From an uncultured Croceitalea sp. (GTDB taxonomy: Bacteria; Bacteroidota; Bacteroidia; Flavobacteriales; Flavobacteriaceae): a stretch of 64,000 nt of DNA. This document shows positions 44,142 through 53,648 of this stretch, piece by piece. The stretch's first letter is position 1; the number at the start of each line of letters is the position of its first letter. Where the stretch lies: contig CANMOV010000002.1 of the NCBI GenBank assembly GCA_947499565.1, forward strand, positions 682,001 through 746,000. Reading direction: 5' to 3'. The translations under genes were made by a program, and so were the position numbers. Under the pieces are notes generated by a model. It was not told where the DNA came from. It saw only the letters and a program-made list of their open reading frames with translations, and did no database searches.

Positions 44142-44164
44142 AAGAATTAAATTAATATTTTAAT

Positions 44165-45793
44165 TTATCCCAAAAACGGATAACGATAATCCTCTGGAGT
44201 CACAAAAGTCTCTTTAATCAACCTAGGAGAAACCCAACGTAATAAATTTTGAGCAGAACCGGCCTTATCGTTAGTTCCAGAAGCTCTTGCTCCGCCAAAC
44301 GGTTGTTGACCAACAACTGCGCCAGTTGGTTTATCATTAATATAAAAGTTACCTGCACAATTTTGTAAAGCTTTAGTAGCTTGATCAATAGCATATCTAT
44401 CCTGTGAAAGCACAGCCCCGGTTAGGGCATATTCCGATGTGCTATCAACAAGTTCAAGAGTTTTAGACCAATCTTTATCATCATACACATAAACGGTTAC
44501 CACTGGTCCAAAAAGTTCTGTGCACATGGTTGTATATTTTGGATCATTTGCTATAATTACTGTTGGCTCAATAAAATATCCTTTAGATTTATCATAAGAA
44601 CCACCTGCAAAGACCTCGGCATTTTTATCTGTCTTAGCTTGGTCAATGAACTTTGCTAGCTTATCAAAAGAACCTTCATGTATTACGGCGGTAATAAAGT
44701 TGCTCATATCTTCCGGAGAACCAGGCTTATTAAAGCTTTCTATGTCCTTTTTTACCAAATTTAAAATTTTATCGGCAGTGGATTTTGGCAAATACACCCT
44801 AGAGGCCGCACTACATTTTTGTCCTTGAAATTCAAATGCTCCTCTTGTAATAGCAGTTGCAACCTGCTCCGGTTTTGCTGTTGGGTGAGCTAGAATAAAA
44901 TCTTTACCGCCAGTTTCCCCAACGATACGAGGATAGGTTTTGTAGGTGTGGATATTGGTTCCAATTTGTTTCCACAGTTCTTTAAATACATGTGTAGAAC
45001 CTGTAAAATGTAGCCCCGAAAAATCTGGACTTGCCAAAACCGTATCAGTAATCATTACTGGATCACCCATTACCATATTTATTACACCATCTGGTAAACC
45101 CGCTTCCTTGAATACATCCATGATAACTTTTGCAGAATATACTTGGCTGTCACTAGGTTTCCAAACTACTACATTACCCATCATAGCTGCACTTGCAGGT
45201 AAATTTCCTGCAATAGCGGTAAAATTAAATGGGGTAATGGCATACACAAAGCCTTCTAAAGGACGATATTCCACTCGGTTCCAAATACCTTCAGCAGAAT
45301 CTGGTTGCTCTTCATAAATTTGACTCATATACTCTACGTTAAAACGAAGAAAATCAATAAACTCACAGGCAGCATCAATTTCCGCTTGGTGAATTGTTTT
45401 TGATTGCGCCATCATCGTAGATGCATTAATTTTTGCTCTGTATGGACCGGCAATTAGTTCGGCTGCTTTCAAGAAAATTGCTGCTCGTTGCTCCCAAGTT
45501 AGGTTTGCCCATGTTTCTCTGGAGTCTAAGCAATTGGCAATGGCCTTTTCTACATGTGATTTTTCAGCAGTATGGTAATGACCAACAACATGTTTGTGGT
45601 CATGCGGAGGAGACATAGGTTTTGTATCTCCAGTTTTAATCTCTTCTGAGCCAATGTATAGCGGAACTTCTACTTGACTATTGTAGTATGTTTTATATTG
45701 TTTGAGAACAGAATCTCGCTCAGGAGTACCTGGAGCATAACTCTTTATAGGTTCATTAATTGCAGTTGGAACTTGAAAAAAACCTTTACCCAT
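44165..45793 (-). CDS. pruA: L-glutamate gamma-semialdehyde dehydrogenase (P5C dehydrogenase)
   Basis: A 542-residue aldehyde dehydrogenase of the stand-alone P5C dehydrogenase length. Catalytic Glu is in RIVGETGGKDFI and catalytic Cys in FQGQKCSAASRVYLP. The later segment PFGGARASGTNDKAGS is typical of the P5CDH group. It oxidises glutamate semialdehyde to glutamate with NAD+, the second step in proline breakdown. The proline dehydrogenase gene is not next to it in this window. A promoter box lies 31 bases upstream. Confidence 0.95.
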   Translation of the reverse strand: MGKGFFQVPTAINEPIKSYAPGTPERDSVLKQYKTYYNSQVEVPLYIGSEEIKTGDTKPMSPPHDHKHVVGHYHTAEKSHVEKAIANCLDSRETWANLTWEQRAAIFLKAAELIAGPYRAKINASTMMAQSKTIHQAEIDAACEFIDFLRFNVEYMSQIYEEQPDSAEGIWNRVEYRPLEGFVYAITPFNFTAIAGNLPASAAMMGNVVVWKPSDSQVYSAKVIMDVFKEAGLPDGVINMVMGDPVMITDTVLASPDFSGLHFTGSTHVFKELWKQIGTNIHTYKTYPRIVGETGGKDFILAHPTAKPEQVATAITRGAFEFQGQKCSAASRVYLPKSTADKILNLVKKDIESFNKPGSPEDMSNFITAVIHEGSFDKLAKFIDQAKTDKNAEVFAGGSYDKSKGYFIEPTVIIANDPKYTTMCTELFGPVVTVYVYDDKDWSKTLELVDSTSEYALTGAVLSQDRYAIDQATKALQNCAGNFYINDKPTGAVVGQQPFGGARASGTNDKAGSAQNLLRWVSPRLIKETFVTPEDYRYPFLG

Positions 45794-45824
45794 TTCGGAA
45801 AATTTAAGTGTTAAATATTTCCGG

Positions 45825-45832
45825 CAAAGGTA
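45825..45832 (-). promoter_or_regulatory. -7 promoter box of pruA
   Basis: Minus-strand TACCTTTG followed by CCGG, full match to TAnnTTTG, 31 bases upstream of the pruA ATG. Confidence 0.55.
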
Positions 45833-45855
45833 GTAAACCCCAATCTAAAAAGCGA

Positions 45856-46242
45856 CTAGTTTAAGGCGAAAGGCGCAGCAAATTTAAAGGTAGGTACTTC
45901 AACCAAAAATTGCTCAGTAGAAGTTAGGTTTACCATATGGAAAAAGCCTTTCATTGCTCCAATGGGAGAAGCTAAAAGAGATCCAGAACTATAGGTGTGT
46001 GTCTTGCCTGGCTGAATCACAGGTTTCTTACCTATTACGCCTTCGCCATCTACGGTTTCCATTTCTTTTAGGGAATCAAAAATATCCCAATGACGTGCAG
46101 TCAGCTGAACATTTTCTTTGCTCTGATTCTCAATGGTAATGGTGTACCCAAATGCATAATGCATTTTGTAGTTTTTGAAGAAGGTTCCTTCAAAAGTGGT
46201 TTGAACGGATACTTTAATTCCTTTGGTTACTTGTGTAATCAT
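45856..46242 (-). CDS. apaG: ApaG domain protein
   Basis: A 128-residue protein covering one ApaG domain. It has YTITIENQSKENVQLTARHW, GEGVIGKKPVIQPGKTHTY and SPIGAMKGFFHM, all characteristic of the family. ApaG has a fibronectin-III-like fold and is linked to metal and nucleotide homeostasis, but its biochemical role is not settled. It starts 3 bases after the DUF3667 gene stop and is likely co-transcribed with it. Confidence 0.93.
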   Translation of the reverse strand: MITQVTKGIKVSVQTTFEGTFFKNYKMHYAFGYTITIENQSKENVQLTARHWDIFDSLKEMETVDGEGVIGKKPVIQPGKTHTYSSGSLLASPIGAMKGFFHMVNLTSTEQFLVEVPTFKFAAPFALN

Positions 46243-46245
46243 AGT

Positions 46246-47457
46246 CTAATAGGTAAAAACACTCCCTATTCCTAATAGTAATACTGTAATTATCGCTAAA
46301 AAAGTAAATACCGAATTTAGAAATATGTATTTAATACTCGTTTTAAAAAATCCTTGGCCGTAGAATTTCCTCATGGCTTGAAACAGGTAAATTCCAAAAA
46401 TTAGCAAGAATAAACCTGAGGTCGACCAATCAAAAATTGAGTCAATAATCCAGCTAAGGATGAGCAAGATAAATAATAACGATTGGTTGTGGAAACTAAA
46501 GATTAAATGATCGGTATAGGTGTATTTTTTACGGATGTACACCACAGAAATGAAAATTGTAAAGATGGGTAAAAAGAAAAATATGACAAATGGGAGCTTG
46601 GCAATAGTGTCATTTAACCAGCTACCAGGTTGTCGCCAAGCCCTTAAACTGCTTTTTGAAGCATTAAAAGACAATTTGGTATTCCAAGAATCATCGATGT
46701 CATATTTTGCCTTGGCATCTGCATAGCTGCTAATGGAATCTCTTCTCAGCATTGCAAAGAAAAACGCCATCTTGTCAAACGTACCACTATCAGAATCAGC
46801 TTTTAGGTTTTGATAGTATTTTTTTGGATTTGCATCTAGTAAGGAATCAGATTTTTTCTCTTTTAATTCTCGTTGTTTTATATAGTATTCTAAAGAATCT
46901 AAACCCTGCAGACCTTTATTTAACTCTGGGTTATTTGTTTTTATAGAATCTAAGCCTTTAAAAAGATTGTCTAGTTGTGCTTCGGATTCAATACTGTCCT
47001 TTTTTTGTTCTTCCTCGGTTTTATCATCATCAAATGTAAATGATAACGGACCAGTCTGTTTTATTTTTTCATCCAACTGTAAATCATCCAAGTTGGAAAA
47101 AGCACCTCCATAACTTACCATTAAAAAATATAAAAAGGCCAAGCTCAATAAAAAGCGAAAAGGATTGGTATATGAAATTCTTTTGCCCTTAATATAATCT
47201 TTAGTAATTGTGCCTGGTTTAATAAGCATTGCATAAAGCGTAGCTAATAATTTAGAATCATAATTCACTAAATTGGAAAGAAACTCATCAAAAAAATCTT
47301 TTAAGGTAAGTTTCTTTATGCTATTTGCTTGCGAACAACTTGGGCAGTATTTGTCGCTCATATCTAAAATGTGACCACAGTTTAAGCATTCTGTGCCTCT
47401 AAATTTAAGCTCGTAGCGCCCTTTGGTGATAAGACTTTTTTCTTCTCCCTTTGCCAT
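46246..47457 (-). CDS. DUF3667 zinc-ribbon membrane protein
   Basis: A 403-residue protein. Residues about 19-40 form a zinc ribbon (C-x-x-C in ECLNCGHIL and C-x-x-C in KYCPSCSQ). Then DFFDEFLSNLVNYDSKLLAT and MLIKPGTITKDYIKGKR mark DUF3667. Hydrophobic helices lie at about 95-115 and in the last 130 residues; between them is a long acidic and charged stretch. The family is common in Bacteroidota and has no known role. It is upstream of apaG. Confidence 0.88.
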   Translation of the reverse strand: MAKGEEKSLITKGRYELKFRGTECLNCGHILDMSDKYCPSCSQANSIKKLTLKDFFDEFLSNLVNYDSKLLATLYAMLIKPGTITKDYIKGKRISYTNPFRFLLSLAFLYFLMVSYGGAFSNLDDLQLDEKIKQTGPLSFTFDDDKTEEEQKKDSIESEAQLDNLFKGLDSIKTNNPELNKGLQGLDSLEYYIKQRELKEKKSDSLLDANPKKYYQNLKADSDSGTFDKMAFFFAMLRRDSISSYADAKAKYDIDDSWNTKLSFNASKSSLRAWRQPGSWLNDTIAKLPFVIFFFLPIFTIFISVVYIRKKYTYTDHLIFSFHNQSLLFILLILSWIIDSIFDWSTSGLFLLIFGIYLFQAMRKFYGQGFFKTSIKYIFLNSVFTFLAIITVLLLGIGSVFTY

Positions 47458-47484
47458 TTGGTTGGTTCTGGGATTAAAGATAAA

Positions 47485-48729
47485 TTAATTACTGATATTT
47501 CTAGAGTTTGCATTACCAATACCAATAATGCTATCATACATATCTCCAAAGTTTCGATAGTATACTAGGATAAGATAATTGTTCTCGGTAAAATGTGAGT
47601 TACCGGATACCCTATTGAGGTTTACAATACCTTCTTTATCTTTAGTTACATATTTGTAATTATAAAAACCTTGCTTAAAAGGATACATTAATTCCAGATT
47701 TCCAGTGTCTTGGTTATATACCATTTTGTTATCCTCACTTAACTCATAGTTATTAAACTTGCCAAATATATAAATGTCATCTAGACCCATTTCCGGATTG
47801 TAAGGGAGGCTAAAGTGTACTTTGGTGTATTCTGCTTCGCGCGAAACATCTTCTCCTTGTAATGTTCTAACGGCAAAATCACCATTGATATCAGGAAAAT
47901 ATGTGTATTCTCTATTATATCTGTATTGATTGGTAAAAAGATAATGGTTGTACAACTCCTTAAACTCAATTCTAGAAATCGCAAAAGTTGGGGCTCGTAA
48001 ATCTTTGGTGTCAAAATTTAGATATTCATTACCACCATAAAAACTAGTCTCTTGGTCATATTTATAAACCAATTCATTACCCAATGTAAATTGAGGTTTA
48101 ATATTGTAAATAGCTGTTGGCCAAAAGTAATTTTGAATTATGGCAACTTTAACCTCTTTTTTTGGATTTACAATTTCAAATCCTGACGTGTTAATGTTAA
48201 ATTGGACTACTTGCTTTTCATTCAAAAAATTAAAATCTCTTGAGCGCTTTACATTACCGCCAACGGTTACCGCATTTTGATATATGATAAACCTACGCGA
48301 AAATTGTAATTTACCTTTCATATTATATATCTCTATTAAGTAATTTCCGCTAACTTTAAATTTAAGCTGGTCATTTGGTAGTGTTAATCTATAATTAGAG
48401 TAGGGCTGAAGCGTTGTTAAACTATTATCATAATCAATAATTCGTTGGTTATCTGTGCCAATAATATATTGTGATTTTAATAGTTGTGAAGGTGTCCAAT
48501 CGTAATCGCAATGCACAATTTTAAAATAATAATCTTGTTCGCTTGCTGTAATATCATCAAATTCTAAAAGTAACTGTTCTCCTAGTTTAATTACAGGAAA
48601 CTGATCTTCTGTTGGCCCCTTAAAAACAATAGTTTTTATGTTATAGGGCGGATTAACCTCTTCTTGCACTTGAGCTACAAGTGTTGAGGTGAAACAAAGC
48701 ATCAAAAGCTGTTTAACAAAAAAGCGCAT
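47485..48729 (-). CDS. Type IX secretion system plug protein
   Basis: A 414-residue protein with a signal peptide (FTSTLVAQVQEE). It matches the family once called DUF5103: NIKTIVFKGPTEDQFPVIKL, KIVHCDYDWTPSQL, DFNFLNEKQVVQFNI, FWPTAIYNIKPQF and FIYQNAVTVGGNVKRS. In Flavobacterium the plug protein sits in the SprA translocon and closes the pore when no substrate is present. It is divergent from nqrA with a 152-base gap that holds the nqr promoter. Confidence 0.88.
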   Translation of the reverse strand: MRFFVKQLLMLCFTSTLVAQVQEEVNPPYNIKTIVFKGPTEDQFPVIKLGEQLLLEFDDITASEQDYYFKIVHCDYDWTPSQLLKSQYIIGTDNQRIIDYDNSLTTLQPYSNYRLTLPNDQLKFKVSGNYLIEIYNMKGKLQFSRRFIIYQNAVTVGGNVKRSRDFNFLNEKQVVQFNINTSGFEIVNPKKEVKVAIIQNYFWPTAIYNIKPQFTLGNELVYKYDQETSFYGGNEYLNFDTKDLRAPTFAISRIEFKELYNHYLFTNQYRYNREYTYFPDINGDFAVRTLQGEDVSREAEYTKVHFSLPYNPEMGLDDIYIFGKFNNYELSEDNKMVYNQDTGNLELMYPFKQGFYNYKYVTKDKEGIVNLNRVSGNSHFTENNYLILVYYRNFGDMYDSIIGIGNANSRNISN

Positions 48730-48839
48730 TCAAAGCATATTTAAAGGGTAAAGGTAAACAAAAAGCATGCCCAACAAATTTAGCTCGATGTATTGCCAAT
48801 TTTCTAGTCAATTAATTATAATAATTATCGTTTTAGTAG

Positions 48840-48847
48840 TAAATTTG
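48840..48847 (+). promoter_or_regulatory. -7 promoter box of the nqr operon
   Basis: TAAATTTG, full match to TAnnTTTG, 34 bases upstream of nqrA. No TTTG at the usual -33 distance. Confidence 0.5.
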
Positions 48848-48881
48848 CAAGCAATTTTGTTAACGAAAGGTCCACACTAAT

Positions 48882-50234
48882 ATGTCTAAAGACATCCGAA
48901 TTAAAAAAGGGTTGAACATCAACCTCATCGGGGCTGCTGAACAAACTACATCCAAGGCTGTTTTAAGCAATGTATATGCCCTTAATCTTGAAGATTTTCA
49001 CGGAGTTATCCCAAAAATGTTGGTTAAAGAAGGTGCTGAGGTAAAAGCAGGGGAGCCTATTTTTTACAATAAAAACATTGAAGACATGCGCTTTGTTTCT
49101 CCAGTAAGTGGAGAAATCGTTGAAATTGTAAGAGGAGCAAGACGACGTATCTTAACTTTAAAGATTCTTGCAGACAAGGAACAAAACTATCATGATAATG
49201 CTACATTCGATATTGATTCTGCAGATGGGGAATCAATAAAGAAGGCTTTACTCCAGTCTGGTTGTTGGCCATTTGTTAAACAAAGACCATACGCAATCGT
49301 TGCTTATCCAGATGCAACACCAAAATCAATCTTCATCTCTGCATATACTACTGCTCCTTTGGCAGCAGACACAGATTATGTTTTAAGAGGTAAAGAAAAA
49401 GAATTACAAGCTGCTATTACGGCGCTTGCAAAAATGACACCAGGACAGGTTCATGTTTCCGTAGGAAATACAGAAACATCACCTTTTACTAATATTAAGG
49501 GTATTACTTTACATAAAGTTTCTGGACCGCATCCTGCTGGCCTTGTTGGAACGCAGATTAATAAACTTGACCCTATTAATAAAGGAGAAGTAGTTTGGAC
49601 TGTTGCTCCACAAGATTTGATAATTATAGGAGAGCTTTTGTTAACCGGTAAGTTTAATGCGGAACGCACAGTTGCATTGGCTGGTTCATCAATAAAAGCT
49701 CCAAAATATTACACCACTAAAATTGGCGCTGAAATTTCTACCTTTTTATATGCCAGTGGTGTTAATGAAGATAAATTTCGTTTGATTAATGGTGATGTGT
49801 TAACCGGTGCTAAAACTACTCCTGAAGGTCATCTAGGTTTTTATAATAATACGGTTACTGCAATACCAGAAGGTGATGATTACGAATTCTTTGGTTGGAA
49901 TAAACCTGTATTTAATAAAATATCATCTACAAGAGCCTTAACATTCTCTTGGTTAAACAAGAATAAGAAATACGATTTGGATACTAATACCAACGGGGAA
50001 CATAGAGCTTTTGTGGTGACTGGTAGATATGAAGAGGTATTTCCATTAGATATTTTTCCATTACAGTTGTTAAAAGCTTGTATGGTTAAAGATTTGGATG
50101 AGATGGAGCAGTTAGGTCTTTATGAAGTAGCTCCAGAAGATTTTGCACTCACAGAATTCATATGTATTTCTAAGCAACCGCACCAGCAGATAATCAGAGA
50201 AGGACTCGATTTAATGTATCAAGAAATTGGATAA
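48882..50234 (+). CDS. nqrA: Na+-translocating NADH:quinone reductase subunit A
   Basis: A 450-residue soluble subunit. Typical parts are IRIKKGLNINLIGAAEQ, MLVKEGAEVKAGEPIFYNK, VSPVSGEIVEIVRGARRR and GPHPAGLVGTQINKLDPINKG. NqrA binds the cytoplasmic side of the complex and is near the quinone site. It begins a six-gene nqrABCDEF operon with gaps of 1 to 10 bases. The complex moves electrons from NADH to menaquinone and pumps Na+, giving the gradient used by Na+ symporters such as the one at the start of the window. Confidence 0.97.
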   Translation: MSKDIRIKKGLNINLIGAAEQTTSKAVLSNVYALNLEDFHGVIPKMLVKEGAEVKAGEPIFYNKNIEDMRFVSPVSGEIVEIVRGARRRILTLKILADKEQNYHDNATFDIDSADGESIKKALLQSGCWPFVKQRPYAIVAYPDATPKSIFISAYTTAPLAADTDYVLRGKEKELQAAITALAKMTPGQVHVSVGNTETSPFTNIKGITLHKVSGPHPAGLVGTQINKLDPINKGEVVWTVAPQDLIIIGELLLTGKFNAERTVALAGSSIKAPKYYTTKIGAEISTFLYASGVNEDKFRLINGDVLTGAKTTPEGHLGFYNNTVTAIPEGDDYEFFGWNKPVFNKISSTRALTFSWLNKNKKYDLDTNTNGEHRAFVVTGRYEEVFPLDIFPLQLLKACMVKDLDEMEQLGLYEVAPEDFALTEFICISKQPHQQIIREGLDLMYQEIG

Positions 50235-50236
50235 AA

Positions 50237-51496
50237 ATGGGCATGAAAGAAAAATTACATCAGCTTAAATTAAAATATCAGGGTAAAAAAATGGCTCCTG
50301 CCTTTAATGCCCTTCATACCTTTTTGTACTCACCGAACGAAACTACACACTCTGGAAGTCACGTTCGCGCAGTTGACGATTTAAAAAGGACTATGAATAC
50401 GGTAATCATGGCATTGGTACCCTGTTTATTGTTTGGTATGTTTAATGCAGGTTATCAGCACTATTCAGCAATAAATGGTTTTCCAGCGGAGTTCTCATTA
50501 TTTGAGCATTTCCTTACTTGGGATAACTTTTGGCTAGGGGTAATTACCATTTTACCATTAGTTATTGTTTCTTATGGTGTTGGCCTAGTAATCGAATTTA
50601 TTTTTGCAGTAATAAAAGGACATGAAGTAGAAGAAGGGTATTTGGTTACAGGAATGTTAGTGCCGCTTATTATACCTGTTGATACACCCCTTTGGATGCT
50701 AGCTGTTGCTGTTGCATTTGGTGTGGTTATAGGTAAAGAAGTTTTTGGAGGTACAGGAATGAATATTTTAAATCCAGCATTAACTATTAGGGCATTCTTA
50801 TTCTTTGCGTATCCAACTTGGATGAGTGGTGATAAAGTTTGGGTGCATGATGCTGTAAATCTAGCAGGAACTGCTGATGCAATTTCTGGTGAAACAATTC
50901 TCGGTTATTTAGCGCAAGGCAATACAAGTGAATTCTCGTATTCGGTTTCGGATATGTTCTTTGGATTCATACCGGGTTCCGTGGGGGAAACATCTACTTT
51001 ATTAATTCTGCTTGGTGGACTATTCTTAATCTTTAGCAAAATAGCAAGTTGGAGAATCATGTTAAGTGCAGTTATAGGTTCCTTAGTGATGGGTTTACTA
51101 TTTAATGGTGCAGTGGCTTGGGAATGGATTCCGGAATACAGTAAATTTTACGGTTTAATGAGTTTTGATTTCTGGAAACACTTGATTGTAGGAGGGCTTG
51201 CCTTTGGTATTGTCTATATGGCTACGGATCCAGTAACGGGTTCGCAGACTAATAAAGGAAAATGGATTTATGGATTTTTAATTGGATTTATATCCGTAAT
51301 GATTCGAGTATTTAATCCAGGATATCCAGAAGGCGTATTCTTGGCAATATTATTAATGAACGTTTTTGCACCTACTATAGATCATTATGTTGTTCAGGGT
51401 AATGTGAAAAAACGTATGAAAAGATTAAAAAACGCAACTATTCTTCCAAAACCTTCTGATGGTAAGGCTGAAGAATTAAAAGTAGAAACCGTTTAG
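50237..51496 (+). CDS. nqrB: Na+-translocating NADH:quinone reductase subunit B
   Basis: A 419-residue membrane subunit with about ten helices. Motifs include GTGMNILNPALTIRAFLFF and ATDPVTGSQTNKGKWIYG. NqrB carries a covalently bound FMN on a threonine in a D-x-x-[ST]-G-A-T motif. Here the matching site reads D214-A-I-S217-G-E219-T220, so T220 should be the FMN site but the usual alanine is a glutamate. It starts 2 bases after nqrA. The ApbE enzyme that attaches FMN is encoded at the end of the gene run. Confidence 0.96.
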   Translation: MGMKEKLHQLKLKYQGKKMAPAFNALHTFLYSPNETTHSGSHVRAVDDLKRTMNTVIMALVPCLLFGMFNAGYQHYSAINGFPAEFSLFEHFLTWDNFWLGVITILPLVIVSYGVGLVIEFIFAVIKGHEVEEGYLVTGMLVPLIIPVDTPLWMLAVAVAFGVVIGKEVFGGTGMNILNPALTIRAFLFFAYPTWMSGDKVWVHDAVNLAGTADAISGETILGYLAQGNTSEFSYSVSDMFFGFIPGSVGETSTLLILLGGLFLIFSKIASWRIMLSAVIGSLVMGLLFNGAVAWEWIPEYSKFYGLMSFDFWKHLIVGGLAFGIVYMATDPVTGSQTNKGKWIYGFLIGFISVMIRVFNPGYPEGVFLAILLMNVFAPTIDHYVVQGNVKKRMKRLKNATILPKPSDGKAEELKVETV

Positions 51497-51498
51497 CT

Positions 51499-52248
51499 AT
51501 GGCAATTAATACAGAGAAAAATTCATATACCGTAATTTTTGCGGTAGTAATGGTAATTATTGTTGGATCTATTTTAGCTTTTTTGGCCTCTGGTTTACGA
51601 CCACAAATAGATGAAAATGAACGTTTTGAAAAGCAACAAAACATCCTTTATGCAATGGGTGTTAGTGAAAATACTGAAGATAGTGGAGTTAATTTTATAC
51701 CTACTACCAGTGTTGAAGAAGAATTTTCAAAATATATCAAGCAACAACTTGTAATTATTGATGGTAAAGCGCAAGAACAGGAAGAGGCTTACTTAATTGA
51801 CTTAAAAAAGGAAATAAGTGCTCTTAAAAATAATGAGGAAGCTAGATTGCCTTTATTTATAGGAGAAAAGGATGGTAAAAAATTCTACATTTTGCCTATG
51901 TATGGTAAAGGACTTTGGGATGCCATTTGGGGCTTTATGGCTGTAAACGAAAGTATGACCGTTCAAGGAGTTTATTTTGATCACAAAGGCGAAACTCCAG
52001 GTTTAGGAGCCAACATAAAGTTGCGTTATTTTATGGATGATTTTACAGGAGAATCTCTTTTAGACGGAAATAGGTATGCTGGTATAGCAGTTGCAAAGGG
52101 CAATAATGACCCCTTAAACCAAGATAAAGAAGATAATGAGGTTGATGCGCTTGCTGGTGCTACAATTACAGGGAATGGTGTCTCGGCAATGATTAAAGAG
52201 ACTTTGAAAATATACAAACCTTACTTAGAAACAATCAGAACTAATTAA
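51499..52248 (+). CDS. nqrC: Na+-translocating NADH:quinone reductase subunit C
   Basis: A 249-residue subunit with one N-terminal membrane helix and a large periplasmic FMN-binding domain. The FMN attachment site is D216-A-L-A219-G-A-T222 with T222 as the flavinylated residue; the first position is Ala where Ser is common. Other family parts are MYGKGLWDAIWGFMAV and DHKGETPGLGANI. It is co-transcribed with nqrB and nqrD (2 and 1 base gaps). Confidence 0.96.
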   Translation: MAINTEKNSYTVIFAVVMVIIVGSILAFLASGLRPQIDENERFEKQQNILYAMGVSENTEDSGVNFIPTTSVEEEFSKYIKQQLVIIDGKAQEQEEAYLIDLKKEISALKNNEEARLPLFIGEKDGKKFYILPMYGKGLWDAIWGFMAVNESMTVQGVYFDHKGETPGLGANIKLRYFMDDFTGESLLDGNRYAGIAVAKGNNDPLNQDKEDNEVDALAGATITGNGVSAMIKETLKIYKPYLETIRTN

Positions 52249-52249
52249 T

Positions 52250-52897
52250 ATGGCGCTACTTTCAAAAAAAGATGCAAATCTTATATTAGACCCGTTAGCT
52301 GATAATAATCCAATTACTATTCAGGTATTAGGTATCTGTTCGGCATTGGCTATTACAGCAGAACTAAAAGCTTCTGTTGTTATGTCAATATCAGTGCTTT
52401 TTGTTCTTGGTGTAGGTAACGTTGTTATTTCCTTAATGCGAAATATTATACCATCAAAAATTCGAATTATTGTTCAACTAATTGTTGTTGCTACACTAGT
52501 AATTATAGTTGATCAGGTTCTAAAAGCTTTTGCTTATGAATTAAGTAAAACCCTTGCGGTATTTGTTGGTTTAATTATTACCAATTGTATTATAATGGGA
52601 CGTTTTGAAGCTTTTGCCTTAGGTAATGGTCCTTGGAAATCGTTTTTAGATGGTATCGGTAATGCATTGGGTTATGGAGTTATTCTAATCATCGTTGGAT
52701 TTTTTAGAGAGTTATTAGGTTCTGGAACTTTATTTGGAATACCAGTACTTGGAGATCCAATAGCAAAAACAGGATTGTATGCGACCGGATATGAGAATAA
52801 TGGATTTATGATTATTCCTCCAGCGGCATTAATTGTTGTTGGGGTTATTATTTGGGTACAGCGTTCAAGAAACAAAGCATTAATTGAAGAAGCATAA
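52250..52897 (+). CDS. nqrD: Na+-translocating NADH:quinone reductase subunit D
   Basis: A 215-residue membrane subunit with six helices. Recognised by NPITIQVLGICSALAITAEL, ITNCIIMGRFEAFALGNGPW with a conserved cysteine, and GFFRELLGSGTLFG. NqrD and NqrE together hold an iron centre between conserved cysteines inside the membrane. One base after nqrC and ten before nqrE. Confidence 0.97.
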   Translation: MALLSKKDANLILDPLADNNPITIQVLGICSALAITAELKASVVMSISVLFVLGVGNVVISLMRNIIPSKIRIIVQLIVVATLVIIVDQVLKAFAYELSKTLAVFVGLIITNCIIMGRFEAFALGNGPWKSFLDGIGNALGYGVILIIVGFFRELLGSGTLFGIPVLGDPIAKTGLYATGYENNGFMIIPPAALIVVGVIIWVQRSRNKALIEEA

Positions 52898-52907
52898 ATA
52901 AAAGATT

Positions 52908-53645
52908 ATGTTAGAGCATGTAGAATTATTTTTTAAATCCATTTTCATTGACAACATGGTTTTCGCTGTGTTTTTGGGAATGTGTTCGTACTTGGCGGTT
53001 TCTAAAAAGGTAAGTACTGCGGTAGGTTTAGGAGCAGCTGTAATCTTTGTATTGGCTGTTACAGTCCCATTAAATTGGCTATTAGATCAGTATTTATTAC
53101 AAGATGGTGCCTTAGCTTGGTTAGGTCCGGAATATGCGGATTATAACTTAAGCTTTTTATCTTTTATCCTGTTTATAGCAACTATTGCAACAATGGTGCA
53201 ATTGGTAGAGATTGTTGTTGAGAAGTTTTCTCCATCATTATACAATTCTTTAGGGATATTTCTTCCATTAATTGCTGTAAACTGTGCAATTTTAGGAGGT
53301 TCTCTATTTATGCAGGCTAGAGAGATTCCTACTTTAGGATTGGCATTTAACTATGGGGTAAGCTCTGGTATAGGTTGGTTTTTAGCAATTTTGGCTATTG
53401 CTGCTATTCGAGAAAAGATTAGATACTCAAATGTTCCGGCTCCGTTAAGAGGATTGGGAATTACGTTTATAATTACTGGATTAATGGGTATTGGTTTTCA
53501 AAGCTTTGGAGGAATGTTAACTGGTGATAATGAACCGCCAGAAGAAACGCCACCTACCACAGCAGAAAAGATTGAAGTAGAGGAAATTAAAAAAGAGATT
53601 GAAGATGAAAAAGCAGTCTCTTATAACGAAGTTAAAAACAAATAA
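52908..53645 (+). CDS. nqrE: Na+-translocating NADH:quinone reductase subunit E, with long C-terminal tail
   Basis: A 245-residue membrane subunit. The core shows DNMVFAVFLGMCSYLAVSKK and LIAVNCAILGGSLFM, each with the cysteine that helps bind the intramembrane iron. The core ends near residue 203 as in other NqrE proteins (about 200 residues); after it comes a hydrophilic, proline- and glutamate-rich tail of about 42 residues (PPEETPPTTAEKIEVEEI and on). The tail has no known function and may be a lineage feature. Four bases before nqrF. Confidence 0.95.
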   Translation: MLEHVELFFKSIFIDNMVFAVFLGMCSYLAVSKKVSTAVGLGAAVIFVLAVTVPLNWLLDQYLLQDGALAWLGPEYADYNLSFLSFILFIATIATMVQLVEIVVEKFSPSLYNSLGIFLPLIAVNCAILGGSLFMQAREIPTLGLAFNYGVSSGIGWFLAILAIAAIREKIRYSNVPAPLRGLGITFIITGLMGIGFQSFGGMLTGDNEPPEETPPTTAEKIEVEEIKKEIEDEKAVSYNEVKNK

Positions 53646-53648
53646 AAA

